Of a stretch of 64,000 nt of DNA, positions 7,442 through 15,826 are shown one piece after another. Below the pieces are notes generated by a model. It saw only the letters and a list, made by a program, of their open reading frames with translations. It had not been told where the DNA came from and made no database searches. A program made the translations under genes and the position numbers. Numbering within the stretch: the first letter of the stretch is position 1; the number at the start of each line of letters is the position of its first letter. The DNA comes from Phyllobacterium chamaecytisi (GTDB lineage: Bacteria > Pseudomonadota > Alphaproteobacteria > Rhizobiales > Rhizobiaceae), in NCBI RefSeq assembly GCF_020164455.1, contig NZ_JAIQWW010000006.1, forward strand, positions 248,001 through 312,000, written 5' to 3'.

Positions 7442-9520
7442 CTAGTTCAAAGCGTTGTCGTTTGATCTAATCGATGATGTTTTCGGACACGATGACGGTC
7501 TAGTGTCGATCGCTTTGATAAAGTCGTTTAGTTCCAACAAGTCATATTCCTGACCATCACACGTGGTGAATTTCGTGTCGGCTGATATTTCGACGTCGCG
7601 CGATTGTTTTATGGCGCCCATCCCCCTACCAGCGTCGAATTCGCGGCGGTCGTCTGACATCCTTGTTGAATAGATCCTCCACTCCGCCTCCCCGTCCAAC
7701 TTTCCTGGCATTTTTACGACGCGGAGAATGTTGGATGGATCAAGGTGCGTGCCGAAATTGGATTCTTTGGACCAAGCCGCGAAATCTACGCTTTTCCAAC
7801 TGTGACCAACTTTGATCCATGTCTTTAAGGGATCGAGCATACACACCTTAGGATCGACCACGCCCGCCGCAATCTTACCGAAGTCTAGGTTATCAACGCC
7901 GTCGCGATATGCGTTTAGTGGATACGAGCATACCTGAATGCGATATTTGATGAAGACGGGCTTCTTATAAACCAAAGGATAAGCGGAGATCATACTTGAT
8001 ATAACTGCTGCCACCGAGGCAGCGGCCTGGGAAGTCCCACCTTGTGTGGTGGCTACCGATGAATTATTTATCCAACCTGTAATATATTCGCCGCCTGGGG
8101 CAGCAACATGGACAAACTTTACAGCCGAGCCATCACTCTCAGAGACGGCAGCATTCTCCGAAAGAGTCGCCAAGTCACGTCTACAGTCTTCACATGATGA
8201 CACTACAATAACACTGTCGTAGTCCCCCCATGTCTGAGGAAAATTGCCATACTTTGCATCTAGCGTGACCGGCCCATCGCTATCGAAGGGCGCTGCAGTG
8301 ACGATGATGTTTGTGAACCCACGAATCACGGAGCCCGCGGCTGTTCGGAATCGTTTGTTTTCGTTGCTGAATCCACGCGGGCCCGCGTTAACTTTAAGTT
8401 CCGATGCAAATAAGTATATGTCGAGTGAGGGGTTAAGCCCCGACAGATGATTCATAACATGCGCTTCTAGATCGGGATCCTTCTTAACAATGTCAAATGA
8501 ACTGAAGGACACGTTCGGCCATATTCCGACGAAACCTGTGTTTGCTTGACTTGCAATTATTCCGGCCAAAAGATTGGCGTGATCGCGCTCCTGTACAAAA
8601 GGCTCACTCCACTTACAGTCGTGATTTTTGATCGTTTCGAATTTTACCGTGCTCCCGAAGACTGGAAACAGATTACCAGATTCAACAAGCGGACCATCCA
8701 TCAAATGAATTGGAACAGGGTCGCTCTTTGCACCCTGATCGCGAGCGATTTTATAAAACTCATCAACATCCGGGTCGCTGTCAAAAAGATCGATATAGTT
8801 TACTTCCGGCCAGAGAGCACCGCTCTTGCAGGCAGTTTCTACAGTACCCTTATCGATTGGCGAGTGCAAAGTTACTGTCGAAGATTCGGGGCCACGAAGA
8901 CTGGCGGTCGTGTTGGGAATATCGCTTTCCAATATCAGGAGGTATACCTTCTGAGCCAGCGCAAAGTCCGATATTGTAAAGGACGCGCGATACCGAGAAT
9001 ACTGAAACGAACGTACGTATTCATCGTTGTCTGGAAGTATCACAGGAGATGAAGAGGCCCAATTTTGCTTAACGCCATCAAGATATTTCTTGGTATTTTC
9101 CATCCTGTAAAATGATTTTTCTTGCCACGTCGTAGTCAAGTCTATTTCAGGCAACCGAATGTACGCATCCGCTGGGATGTTTGTGAAGCGACCGGCGAAT
9201 TGACCGTTCAACTTCTCCACACGGGGTAGAAACGGTTCGCACGGCGTCGGATAGCCCATTGATAGGACCAGCTGGCAAACTGAACCTCCAGGTTGAAGCC
9301 TTAGAGCGCGGGTAGGTATGGTCACGCCCGCACCTTCGATCAAGTCGAGAATGCGTGATAAGTTAGTTGAGACCAAGCCACCATCAAACGACACCACCAC
9401 GCCAGAACTGTGGGAGGTATCACCTTCACTTGGTCGTCCTTCGGACTGAGCGAAGGAAGATGTCAAAGCGATAAGCGTAGTTGATACAATAATATGAACA
9501 GCAAGAAAAACACATTTCAC
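7442..9520 (-). CDS. Secreted subtilisin-fold (S8) serine protease, divergent
   Basis: A 692-residue protein starting at GTG (9518-9520), with a GGGGGGG run a few nt upstream as ribosome site. It has a signal peptide of about 25 residues (cleavage near SSFAQS). About 240 N-terminal residues are of unknown type. A divergent S8 catalytic domain follows, with Asp about 275 (PVPIHLMDGPL), His about 314 (DHANLLAGIIAS) and Ser about 497 (GGTSQAAASVAAVI). The segment where subtilases carry the oxyanion-hole Asn (AAGN) reads IIVTAAPFDSDG, so that residue appears lost. The C-terminal 150 residues are unassigned. It is divergently transcribed from a trypsin-like protease across a 125-bp gap, suggesting shared control. 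Periplasmic or extracellular. Substrate unknown. Confidence 0.85.
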   Translation of the reverse strand: MKCVFLAVHIIVSTTLIALTSSFAQSEGRPSEGDTSHSSGVVVSFDGGLVSTNLSRILDLIEGAGVTIPTRALRLQPGGSVCQLVLSMGYPTPCEPFLPRVEKLNGQFAGRFTNIPADAYIRLPEIDLTTTWQEKSFYRMENTKKYLDGVKQNWASSSPVILPDNDEYVRSFQYSRYRASFTISDFALAQKVYLLILESDIPNTTASLRGPESSTVTLHSPIDKGTVETACKSGALWPEVNYIDLFDSDPDVDEFYKIARDQGAKSDPVPIHLMDGPLVESGNLFPVFGSTVKFETIKNHDCKWSEPFVQERDHANLLAGIIASQANTGFVGIWPNVSFSSFDIVKKDPDLEAHVMNHLSGLNPSLDIYLFASELKVNAGPRGFSNENKRFRTAAGSVIRGFTNIIVTAAPFDSDGPVTLDAKYGNFPQTWGDYDSVIVVSSCEDCRRDLATLSENAAVSESDGSAVKFVHVAAPGGEYITGWINNSSVATTQGGTSQAAASVAAVISSMISAYPLVYKKPVFIKYRIQVCSYPLNAYRDGVDNLDFGKIAAGVVDPKVCMLDPLKTWIKVGHSWKSVDFAAWSKESNFGTHLDPSNILRVVKMPGKLDGEAEWRIYSTRMSDDRREFDAGRGMGAIKQSRDVEISADTKFTTCDGQEYDLLELNDFIKAIDTRPSSCPKTSSIRSNDNALN

Positions 9521-9645
9521 GTGCTTGCCCCCCCAGAATTACCCCAGCTTATTCAAAGGAATAAATGTAGTACAAAAGCGTGATCTTGACAAGTTGGATT
9601 GTTCGGCGCCGTATATAGGTTATCGTCTCTGGGGGGAGGAAGAAG

Positions 9646-10872
9646 ATGTTCGGTATCGTTTCATCTTCTAAGCGTTTATTTGCGCTCATAGTAATATTGT
9701 CTACGACTGTGGCAGTCGGAAATGGCGCTGAAGAAGCGTCCTCCGACTGTAGTGCGCGAGAGTCCACGTTGGAATTTGGCTACTGGATTGACCCTGGCAT
9801 TATTCTTAGTGCTAACGCGAAGTCGACTACAATTTCCCCGGACCGGTATACTTTTCGGGACCATATAACGAGTTGGCGACTGCAGTTATCAGACAACACA
9901 AATTCAGAGGTCAACTGGCTGGTAACAGTGCGCGATAGTCGAGGCCGACCACTTGCAATCATTCGTCGTGCCAGCCAAGCGGACGCCTCCAAGAACGTGT
10001 TTACGGAGCGATTGCTCTCCAGCCAGTTAGAGATTGACGTAGAGGGCCTGAAAGACGGTGACGGACAAATAAAGGTTACGGGTGCGGCGGCATACCCAAA
10101 GGAGAGCAAGGATACGCGACTGTTTTCCATACAGGGAAAAGAACCCAGTTGGGCCAGCCCCTATCCCTCAGGAGGCGCCGCCGTTTTGCGCCTGGCAGAT
10201 TCCGTGGGAATGCTGCTCACCGGATCGACGGACCCCCAAACCTTCGAACAGAAAAGTTGGTCATGTTCCGGAGTGTTAGTCGGAGAATCTTTGTTTCTCA
10301 CCAATTGGCATTGTGGAGGCCAAAATTGGCAAAACCATGCATTATTCTGGAACAACGAAGTTCGTGCAAATTGTCTGATGGATTTTCGATGGGATGAGGG
10401 AACATCACGGTCGCAGTTCGCGTGTGGTGACGTAGTGGCCCAAAATGAAGGACTAGATTACGCCCTTTTAAGGTTATCACCTCTGGCGAATGGCCCCTCA
10501 CTTTCATCCTTGCCCGCAGCTGTGCCGATCAGCGTAACCAATGCACCGAACCAACTTTTCGTCCTCCATCACGCGCTTTCGCTACCGAAGCTGTTGAGTA
10601 AAAACTGCAGTGTGGTGCAACGCGGAGATAACGATCCGAACTTCTTTGAGCACAATTGCGACACCGACCCCGGCGCGTCTGGCGGTCCTGTTTTCGACGC
10701 TAGTACTAAGCGTCTGGTTGGCCTTCACCATGCGGGCTTTAAAAGAGACAAAGATTGCAAGGTACTAGACGCCGTGAATGAGGCCGTTCGCATCGCCCCA
10801 ATCATTACTAACGCATGTGAAAACAATACAAAATCCATCATGAATAAATTTTGCGAGGAAAATAAGCAATGA
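9646..10872 (+). CDS. Secreted trypsin-fold (S1) serine protease
   Basis: A 408-residue protein with a signal peptide (MFGIVSSSKRLFALIVIL..., cleavage near VAVGNGA) and a strong ribosome site GGGGGGAGGA. An N-terminal domain of unknown type (about 30-165) precedes a trypsin-like catalytic domain with His 222 (FLTNWHC), Asp 271 (GLDYALLRL) and Ser 345 (DPGASGGPV), a complete triad. Multiple Cys in the mature part (for example WSCSG, WHC, NCSV, NCDT) suggest disulfides, consistent with export. First gene of a plus-strand operon; its stop overlaps the start of the metzincin gene by 4 bp. It may act alone or in a proteolytic activation cascade with its neighbours (inference). Confidence 0.9.
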   Translation: MFGIVSSSKRLFALIVILSTTVAVGNGAEEASSDCSARESTLEFGYWIDPGIILSANAKSTTISPDRYTFRDHITSWRLQLSDNTNSEVNWLVTVRDSRGRPLAIIRRASQADASKNVFTERLLSSQLEIDVEGLKDGDGQIKVTGAAAYPKESKDTRLFSIQGKEPSWASPYPSGGAAVLRLADSVGMLLTGSTDPQTFEQKSWSCSGVLVGESLFLTNWHCGGQNWQNHALFWNNEVRANCLMDFRWDEGTSRSQFACGDVVAQNEGLDYALLRLSPLANGPSLSSLPAAVPISVTNAPNQLFVLHHALSLPKLLSKNCSVVQRGDNDPNFFEHNCDTDPGASGGPVFDASTKRLVGLHHAGFKRDKDCKVLDAVNEAVRIAPIITNACENNTKSIMNKFCEENKQ

Positions 10873-11759
10873 ACTCGCTAACCAAAATTGGGCGAATACT
10901 AACTATTACTTTATTCGCCGTAGGTATAATTCTTTCCTGGGCTGCGCTTCCGACCGAACGCGTCCGAGCAGATGTATCACAGAAAGACATTGCTGCGGTT
11001 GCCGGAAAGCAAATGGATGATCCGGAATTTGAAGCGTTCCTGCGCAAACTGCCGAGTGTACAATATGATATTGGTCACGAGCCTTATTATATTGTAGAGG
11101 GCGACCTTCGATTGACGGCAAAACAGGTGTGGGCGCGTGTAAACGGATCAAAAGACGGCAGTAATCGGGTTAGCCCGAATTCAGAACTCAACGTAATGGT
11201 AAGAGCAGGAGTGTCAGATAAATGGCCAATAGGTCATCGTCAACTTACGTATGCGATCGATAAGCGGACGTTCGACAAGAAACAATATGAAATTGTACGC
11301 CGAAACTTCGAAGCAGCCACCGTTCCTTGGGTCACCTCGTGTAAATGCGGATTGTCGATAAAGCATAATCCAAAATTTGACGCTGCCCCCACAACTGACA
11401 ACGTAACATTCGTAATTCAATATGACCCAGCGCCGTCCTCGTTTCTGGCCCTTGCACCATTTCCAGGAGACCCCAAATCCACTCGTATTTTGAAGATTTT
11501 TAGTGGGTATTTTACTGATCAAGAATTTAACAAGATTGGTATGCTGAGACATGAAATCGGGCACATTTTGGGATATCGGCACAGCCACTTGGGGGTCAAG
11601 GAGTGCTCATTCTATGGCTTGGAAGACCCAAATTGGAAACCGGTCAGTCCTTACACCCGCAACTCCGTAATGCATTACATATGTAATGGTGGCGGTTCAC
11701 CCGAATTCCAACTTTCAAAGTCCGACAAACGGGATCACCGCAAATACTATTCAAACTAA
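10869..11759 (+). CDS. Exported metzincin zinc metalloprotease
   Basis: A 296-residue protein with an N-terminal hydrophobic signal/anchor (residues about 7-25) and a matrixin-like catalytic centre: HEIGHILGYRH gives the HExxHxxGxxH zinc motif (His 228, Glu 229, His 232, His 238), and SVMHY about 30 residues later is the Met-turn (Met 268). All residues expected for activity are present. Translation is coupled to the upstream S1 protease (ATGA overlap). A short pair CKCG near residue 158 may be structural. A periplasmic or secreted protease; its target could be proteins, or pro-forms of the neighbouring enzymes or peptide. Confidence 0.9.
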   Translation: MNSLTKIGRILTITLFAVGIILSWAALPTERVRADVSQKDIAAVAGKQMDDPEFEAFLRKLPSVQYDIGHEPYYIVEGDLRLTAKQVWARVNGSKDGSNRVSPNSELNVMVRAGVSDKWPIGHRQLTYAIDKRTFDKKQYEIVRRNFEAATVPWVTSCKCGLSIKHNPKFDAAPTTDNVTFVIQYDPAPSSFLALAPFPGDPKSTRILKIFSGYFTDQEFNKIGMLRHEIGHILGYRHSHLGVKECSFYGLEDPNWKPVSPYTRNSVMHYICNGGGSPEFQLSKSDKRDHRKYYSN

Positions 11760-11772
11760 CGGGGAGGTTCTT

Positions 11773-12729
11773 ATGCTGTACAAGCCCATAACAAATCGTC
11801 GACAGAGTTTGAGGCTCATGGGCGCAGGGGTTGCCAGCCTGCTTTTGCCGCGCCCTGTTTTTGCGAAGGGGCCGGACACCGCATTGGACTTTGCTTCTAT
11901 CGCATCACGAGCCGCCGACGCGGGTTTGATCAAGCCCATAACTGCGGCCAATGCTTTACCGAGCAACGATGAGAAGATTTACGTATTGGCAAATATTATT
12001 GAAGCCTCTTTGGAAAAGGGGTTTGACAGTGGACAACCCGGCGGCCTCACGTCGGACAGTGGAATGCTTTTAAGTCGGCTCAACGGGGCATTGAAGTCGA
12101 AGGTCAGGAAGACTGCGGCCCCTTCATTTGGCAGCTTGAAGACTATTTATCGACAACAATTTGAACAATGTCGGCCAAATGCAGCTGAGTTGACGCAGAT
12201 TAAAAGATGGACCGAGTTTCTCACAAAAAAAAGAAATCGTGATCAATACACCGCTGTTGAACAATTGACTGGAGTACCTTGGCACGTTGTCGCCACCCTG
12301 CACCTACGGGAAGCCAGCGCCAACTTTTTGGGGCACTTGCACAATGGAGACCCATTAAGATCGTTAACCGTGCATGTGCCGAGGAATCGGCCACCAAGGC
12401 CGTGGCCGCATGAGCCTTGGGATCCGGTTTCTGCTTGGAAAGCGAGTGCCCAAGATGCGTTAAATATGGAGGGGTTTTCGGGTAAGCATCCTGATTCATG
12501 GACGCTTGAGATGACTTTATTTCGCTTCGAAAAATATAACGGATTTGGGTATTATTTTCACCACATCCCCTCTACGTATCTCTGGAATTTCAGCAACGTC
12601 GGAAGGCCGGGTGGCTACAATAGTGATGGAAATTGGAAAAGAGACTACGTTTCGCGTCAGATTGGTGCGGCAGTAGTTCTGAAACAAATGTTGTCGGATG
12701 GATTGATAAATGTTCAATATGAAAGCTGA
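11773..12729 (+). CDS. Tat-exported lysozyme-like protein
   Basis: A 318-residue protein from ATG 11773, chosen because GGGGAGG lies about 6 nt upstream and the first residues form a twin-arginine signal (NRRQSLRLMGAGVASLLLPRP, cleavage near VFAKG). The C-terminal half carries a lysozyme-like pattern: VPWHVVATLHLREASANF with a candidate catalytic Glu at about 180, then HLHNGDPL, the Pro-rich TVHVPRNRPPRPWPHEPWD, and a helix-rich end. I recognise this arrangement from lysozyme-like proteins in bacteria but cannot name the family. Predicted to act on peptidoglycan in the periplasm or outside the cell. The Tat route implies export in folded form. Third gene of the operon, 13 bp after the metzincin gene. 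Confidence 0.7.
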   Translation: MLYKPITNRRQSLRLMGAGVASLLLPRPVFAKGPDTALDFASIASRAADAGLIKPITAANALPSNDEKIYVLANIIEASLEKGFDSGQPGGLTSDSGMLLSRLNGALKSKVRKTAAPSFGSLKTIYRQQFEQCRPNAAELTQIKRWTEFLTKKRNRDQYTAVEQLTGVPWHVVATLHLREASANFLGHLHNGDPLRSLTVHVPRNRPPRPWPHEPWDPVSAWKASAQDALNMEGFSGKHPDSWTLEMTLFRFEKYNGFGYYFHHIPSTYLWNFSNVGRPGGYNSDGNWKRDYVSRQIGAAVVLKQMLSDGLINVQYES

Positions 12730-12742
12730 TAGGGAGGCTACA

Positions 12743-12856
12743 ATGAAGATTATAAAATATGTTGCTCTTGTTGTTGTGTTGCTCGGCGCACCAGCCCCAG
12801 CGCTTGCATGTCCAACTGGCTTCACAACTTGCGGGAGTCAATGCTGCGCCCAATAG
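12743..12856 (+). CDS. Secreted four-cysteine micropeptide precursor (37 aa)
   Basis: Short ORF: ATG at 12743, stop TAG at 12854-12856, with ribosome site GGGAGG five nt upstream, only 13 bp after the stop of the lysozyme-like gene. The product has a textbook signal peptide (MKIIKYVALVVVLLGAPAPA) ending in ALA, a signal peptidase I motif. The predicted mature peptide is CPTGFTTCGSQCCAQ: 15 residues with four Cys at 1, 8, 12 and 13, compatible with two disulfides. The spacing, ribosome site and signal peptide argue that it is real despite its size. The Cys directly after ALA could suggest a lipoprotein, but position -3 is Ala, a poor lipobox. Function unknown: candidate toxin, signal or protease-processed effector. 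Confidence 0.7.
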   Translation: MKIIKYVALVVVLLGAPAPALACPTGFTTCGSQCCAQ

Positions 12857-13002
12857 CTCAGTAACGTCCCGTCTGTCTATAAGTCTTAAGAAGAGATTGC
12901 CATCGCTGCCACTCTTCGTTGCGGTGTTGCCATGGCTTCAGCAGCCATTTCGTCATGATAGACCGAGCTGCCGATAAGCCCTTCTGCGCCGCGGTAGGTG
13001 AC

Positions 13003-13680
13003 CTAGAACCCATGGTGTTCAACGAGAAGCTCTGTCGCTTTGTCGACATGGGCGCCAATATGCCTGAGAACCTGTCCTCTCGACCGAGGATACACATGCA
13101 TCTCGGTGGGCCCTTCGACCCCTGCTGTCCATTTCTTGTGCGTCCCAGATGAAAGCTTGTGGACTAGCTTCGCCAATTGAACGCGCCGGTATTCCGACTT
13201 GCTGTCAGGCTGAAGGTCAGCTTGGACGGTAAGCGCGATGGTAAGGGACGCCTCAAGAACTCGTCGTGGGTCAATCTTAGCCTTCCGGAGCCTAGCCCAA
13301 GCTGCACGTGCGCGTTCCTCCGGTGACAGTCCCCGCAACCGGAAGGCCTCAACATGGGGCCCAGCCGCATTGTAGAGCGTCTCGACCCGAACAATCGCAT
13401 TCTTGACCCACGGATCGTCCTCATGCCCCTTCAGCCATGCTCGTGCCCTCTTACGATGGGGAGCGAGCTCCTTGGCAGTATAGGAGGCTTTGTACGGTGA
13501 GCCATGGCGACTGTGATGGTCAGCATGGGACCGACAGAAGAATGTGTCCAGCCCGTCCTGTGTGGCAGCTCTCGAAGGTTTGCCGCACCCCACGACACGA
13601 CAGGTGTGGAACCTGAAGTTCGGCTCGTTGGCGCGGGCCTTCACTTCGTCCTTGCGCTGCTTTTTCTTGGCCCAGTTCAT
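13003..13680 (-). CDS. Zinc-finger-like protein of unknown function
   Basis: A basic 225-residue protein. The N-terminal quarter has CRVVGCGKP...FCRSHADHH (Cys 28 and 33, Cys about 49, His about 52), a plausible zinc-binding site; the rest is helical and rich in Arg/Lys/Ala (GLSPEERARAAWARLRKAKID). Possibly nucleic-acid binding, but no family is recognised. It is the last gene of a minus-strand series (serine recombinase, polymerase-like protein, 93-aa protein, this gene) that may be one functional module. Upstream at 13763-13780 is a small hairpin GCAACGT-AGCG-ACGTTGC. Confidence 0.65.
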   Translation of the reverse strand: MNWAKKKQRKDEVKARANEPNFRFHTCRVVGCGKPSRAATQDGLDTFFCRSHADHHSRHGSPYKASYTAKELAPHRKRARAWLKGHEDDPWVKNAIVRVETLYNAAGPHVEAFRLRGLSPEERARAAWARLRKAKIDPRRVLEASLTIALTVQADLQPDSKSEYRRVQLAKLVHKLSSGTHKKWTAGVEGPTEMHVYPRSRGQVLRHIGAHVDKATELLVEHHGF

Positions 13681-13824
13681 TGTCTTACGCCCCCTCAGAT
13701 GGGTTCTCTCACCCTACAACGGTCAACCAACTAGCCACCCCGCGTTTGCAAGCAGACAGGAGGCAACGTAGCGACGTTGCGGTAGCCTTGATGCCTTGGT
13801 CACTGTGTGAACCCTTGCTGGTGG

Positions 13825-14106
13825 TTACTCGGCCACATGGCCTTGCGCCTCGATCTCTGCGATGAGGCTGTTTACGTTCTGTAGGCACTGGAAGTGTGCT
13901 GCCCTCTTCTTGGCATTGACGCTCATCTTCCAGCAGTTGAAGAAATGCTTTCGCTGTTGGAGTAGCCTTGGCATGTCGAGTATCATGTCTGCGTTGCCCT
14001 TGGCCACTTGTGCGGCCATGGGTTTGTCATCTGTTCTTGGTCCACTTGTCACACGCGGAATGTGGTCAAGGGTGCCGGGCTCAAAGGGGCAGTCGTTGTT
14101 GTCCAT
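13825..14106 (-). CDS. Hypothetical protein (93 aa)
   Basis: Predicted small cytoplasmic protein without signal peptide or membrane segment. The N-terminus is acidic/polar (MDNNDCPFEPGTLDHIP) and is followed by a Lys/Arg-rich helical region (RLLQQRKHFFNCWKMSVNAKKRAAHF) and an acidic C-terminal helix. It fits between the polymerase-like gene and the zinc-finger-like gene on the same strand with about 130-bp gaps on either side. No good ribosome site is visible (AGGACC about 11 nt upstream). No family recognised; kept because orientation and position agree with its neighbours. Confidence 0.5.
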   Translation of the reverse strand: MDNNDCPFEPGTLDHIPRVTSGPRTDDKPMAAQVAKGNADMILDMPRLLQQRKHFFNCWKMSVNAKKRAAHFQCLQNVNSLIAEIEAQGHVAE

Positions 14107-14236
14107 TTTGTTGCGGTCCTATGCTTGTTGGTTTCATGGTCCGGTGACGTCATTGCCAATCGAAGATGGTGGTATTTCTACTATTATGGAAGTCTGGATG
14201 CCTTACAGCCCTAACAAGCCTATAAGAGCTCCATAG

Positions 14237-15649
14237 TTATTTCACAGTGAACCGTGGTGAAGAAGACCTGATACCCTCTCTATCTCCTTGCGAAGCAGGT
14301 CCAAGGGTCACCAATGGTAAGACTTCGGTTGAGGTGTCAGCGATGAACTGTCTTGGTGTCGGTGGGTTGGCGATCTTTACTGAGCCATGAAAGCCGGTGA
14401 ACTTGTGGTACTCTTCCTCCATGATGGTCTTGACCAGATTGCCTTTTGGCTTGGGGCAGAGCATTGCGTCATGAACAGGTAAGGCAGCCATGCCACTTTC
14501 AAGCAACCGTAAGGTTACCGCTGTCATTATCTGGCTTTCTTGCCATTGCAGGTCATGACCCAGACCCTCACCGTAGCACTCAGCGAGCAACGGATGGGCC
14601 TCTACGATGGCACTACGCCACCATTCCTTGTCATGGACAGCTAACAAGACCTCGGTGCCTTTTGGTGCACCTACCATGAACTTGTCAGTGAACAGCATGG
14701 CATTGACAAACACCTTGAGAGCGTCTCGCATATCCTCTGTCTCACAGCCATCAATGCACCAATACATGTCGCCATCTGGTGGCTGCTGGCCAAAGTGGTT
14801 GTAGAGCAGCCTCGGGTACATCTGTCCGAAGTCAACTTCAGCGATCTCTTCACCGTCAAGCCGGATGAACTGTTGCCGGTCACGCTTGGACATGTTGATC
14901 CAGAAGCCTCCGAACATACGACCCTGCTTGGTGAAGGACAGGTCACCACACCCGTATTGCCTGATCAGCTTGCGCCGGTTGCCATTGACAGACCGAGTGC
15001 CGACGATAGCCACATTAGCAGTCTCAAGCAGACCGTTAATGGCGTTCATTGTCTTACGGGCTGCGATGGTGGCGGGAGTGTCGTCGTACTCGACAGGGTA
15101 GGTCGTCTTGGTTCCTGCCTTCGTTCGTACCGCATCACCAAGCCGGTTCTTCTCAGTATCACTCAGCCGGATGACTTCAGAGTTGGTGAAGTCTGTCCGC
15201 GTGTCACGGCGGTCGATGCGATAATGCTCCACGGCGGCCATGAGTTTGTCTGAAGCGGCGAGGGTGGTTGCCTTAAGGTTGCCGAGAGCAGCGTTGAACT
15301 CAGTGCTGTACTTGGTACCAAGTTTGACAGTCAGCCAGCCTAGACGACCTAACTCCTTGTAGACCTTATCGGCCTCCAGTGTGATGGTCTTAGGTAGGTA
15401 GCGCGACATGCGGTTGTTGGCAGTGATGAATATACAACCATCATGGCCCTCTTCCTGCCTGATCAGAACGACCTCAAGAATGAAAGCCTGAATGGTGGCG
15501 ACGAGTTGGGCGTGAGCCCTAGTGTTGCGCCTTCGTGCTCGCCTTGGTTCCTCATTGGTGAGGTAATCGGCCACGATATAAGCCACAAGGTCACTTGCTG
15601 GCTTGGTCTTCGCGATCAGGCAACCGTCGAAGGGTAGTTCTATCTCCAT
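14237..15649 (-). CDS. Orphan family-A DNA polymerase-like protein
   Basis: About 470 residues from the ATG at 15647-15649; the frame is open to 15703 and a start up to 18 codons earlier is possible. Three segments in order resemble the palm/fingers motifs of family A polymerases: motif A EVDFGQMYPRLLY (Asp about 273), motif B MRDALKVFVNAMLF (RxxxK, Arg about 308, Lys about 312), and motif C LPVHDAM (His-Asp about 393-394). There is no 5'- or 3'-exonuclease domain, and the N-terminal 200 residues are not recognised. If active it would copy DNA or RNA in the cytoplasm for this island; it could also be a degenerate polymerase fold with another role. It lies just downstream of a serine recombinase on the same strand. 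Confidence 0.55.
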   Translation of the reverse strand: MEIELPFDGCLIAKTKPASDLVAYIVADYLTNEEPRRARRRNTRAHAQLVATIQAFILEVVLIRQEEGHDGCIFITANNRMSRYLPKTITLEADKVYKELGRLGWLTVKLGTKYSTEFNAALGNLKATTLAASDKLMAAVEHYRIDRRDTRTDFTNSEVIRLSDTEKNRLGDAVRTKAGTKTTYPVEYDDTPATIAARKTMNAINGLLETANVAIVGTRSVNGNRRKLIRQYGCGDLSFTKQGRMFGGFWINMSKRDRQQFIRLDGEEIAEVDFGQMYPRLLYNHFGQQPPDGDMYWCIDGCETEDMRDALKVFVNAMLFTDKFMVGAPKGTEVLLAVHDKEWWRSAIVEAHPLLAECYGEGLGHDLQWQESQIMTAVTLRLLESGMAALPVHDAMLCPKPKGNLVKTIMEEEYHKFTGFHGSVKIANPPTPRQFIADTSTEVLPLVTLGPASQGDREGIRSSSPRFTVK

Positions 15650-15826
15650 GCTCAATATCCAATCTCCGAAGGTTTGGACAACCATTGCCAGACCCATGGC
15701 CATGCGTCTCGGAAGCTAAGCGCTTCATTAGTGACAGATCAGAAATGCAGAGACGAACATCACGGCACTAAATGGTGCTGCGACGACACCCAACATTACA
15801 ATTTAACTAGCTGTTTCAGCCTGACC

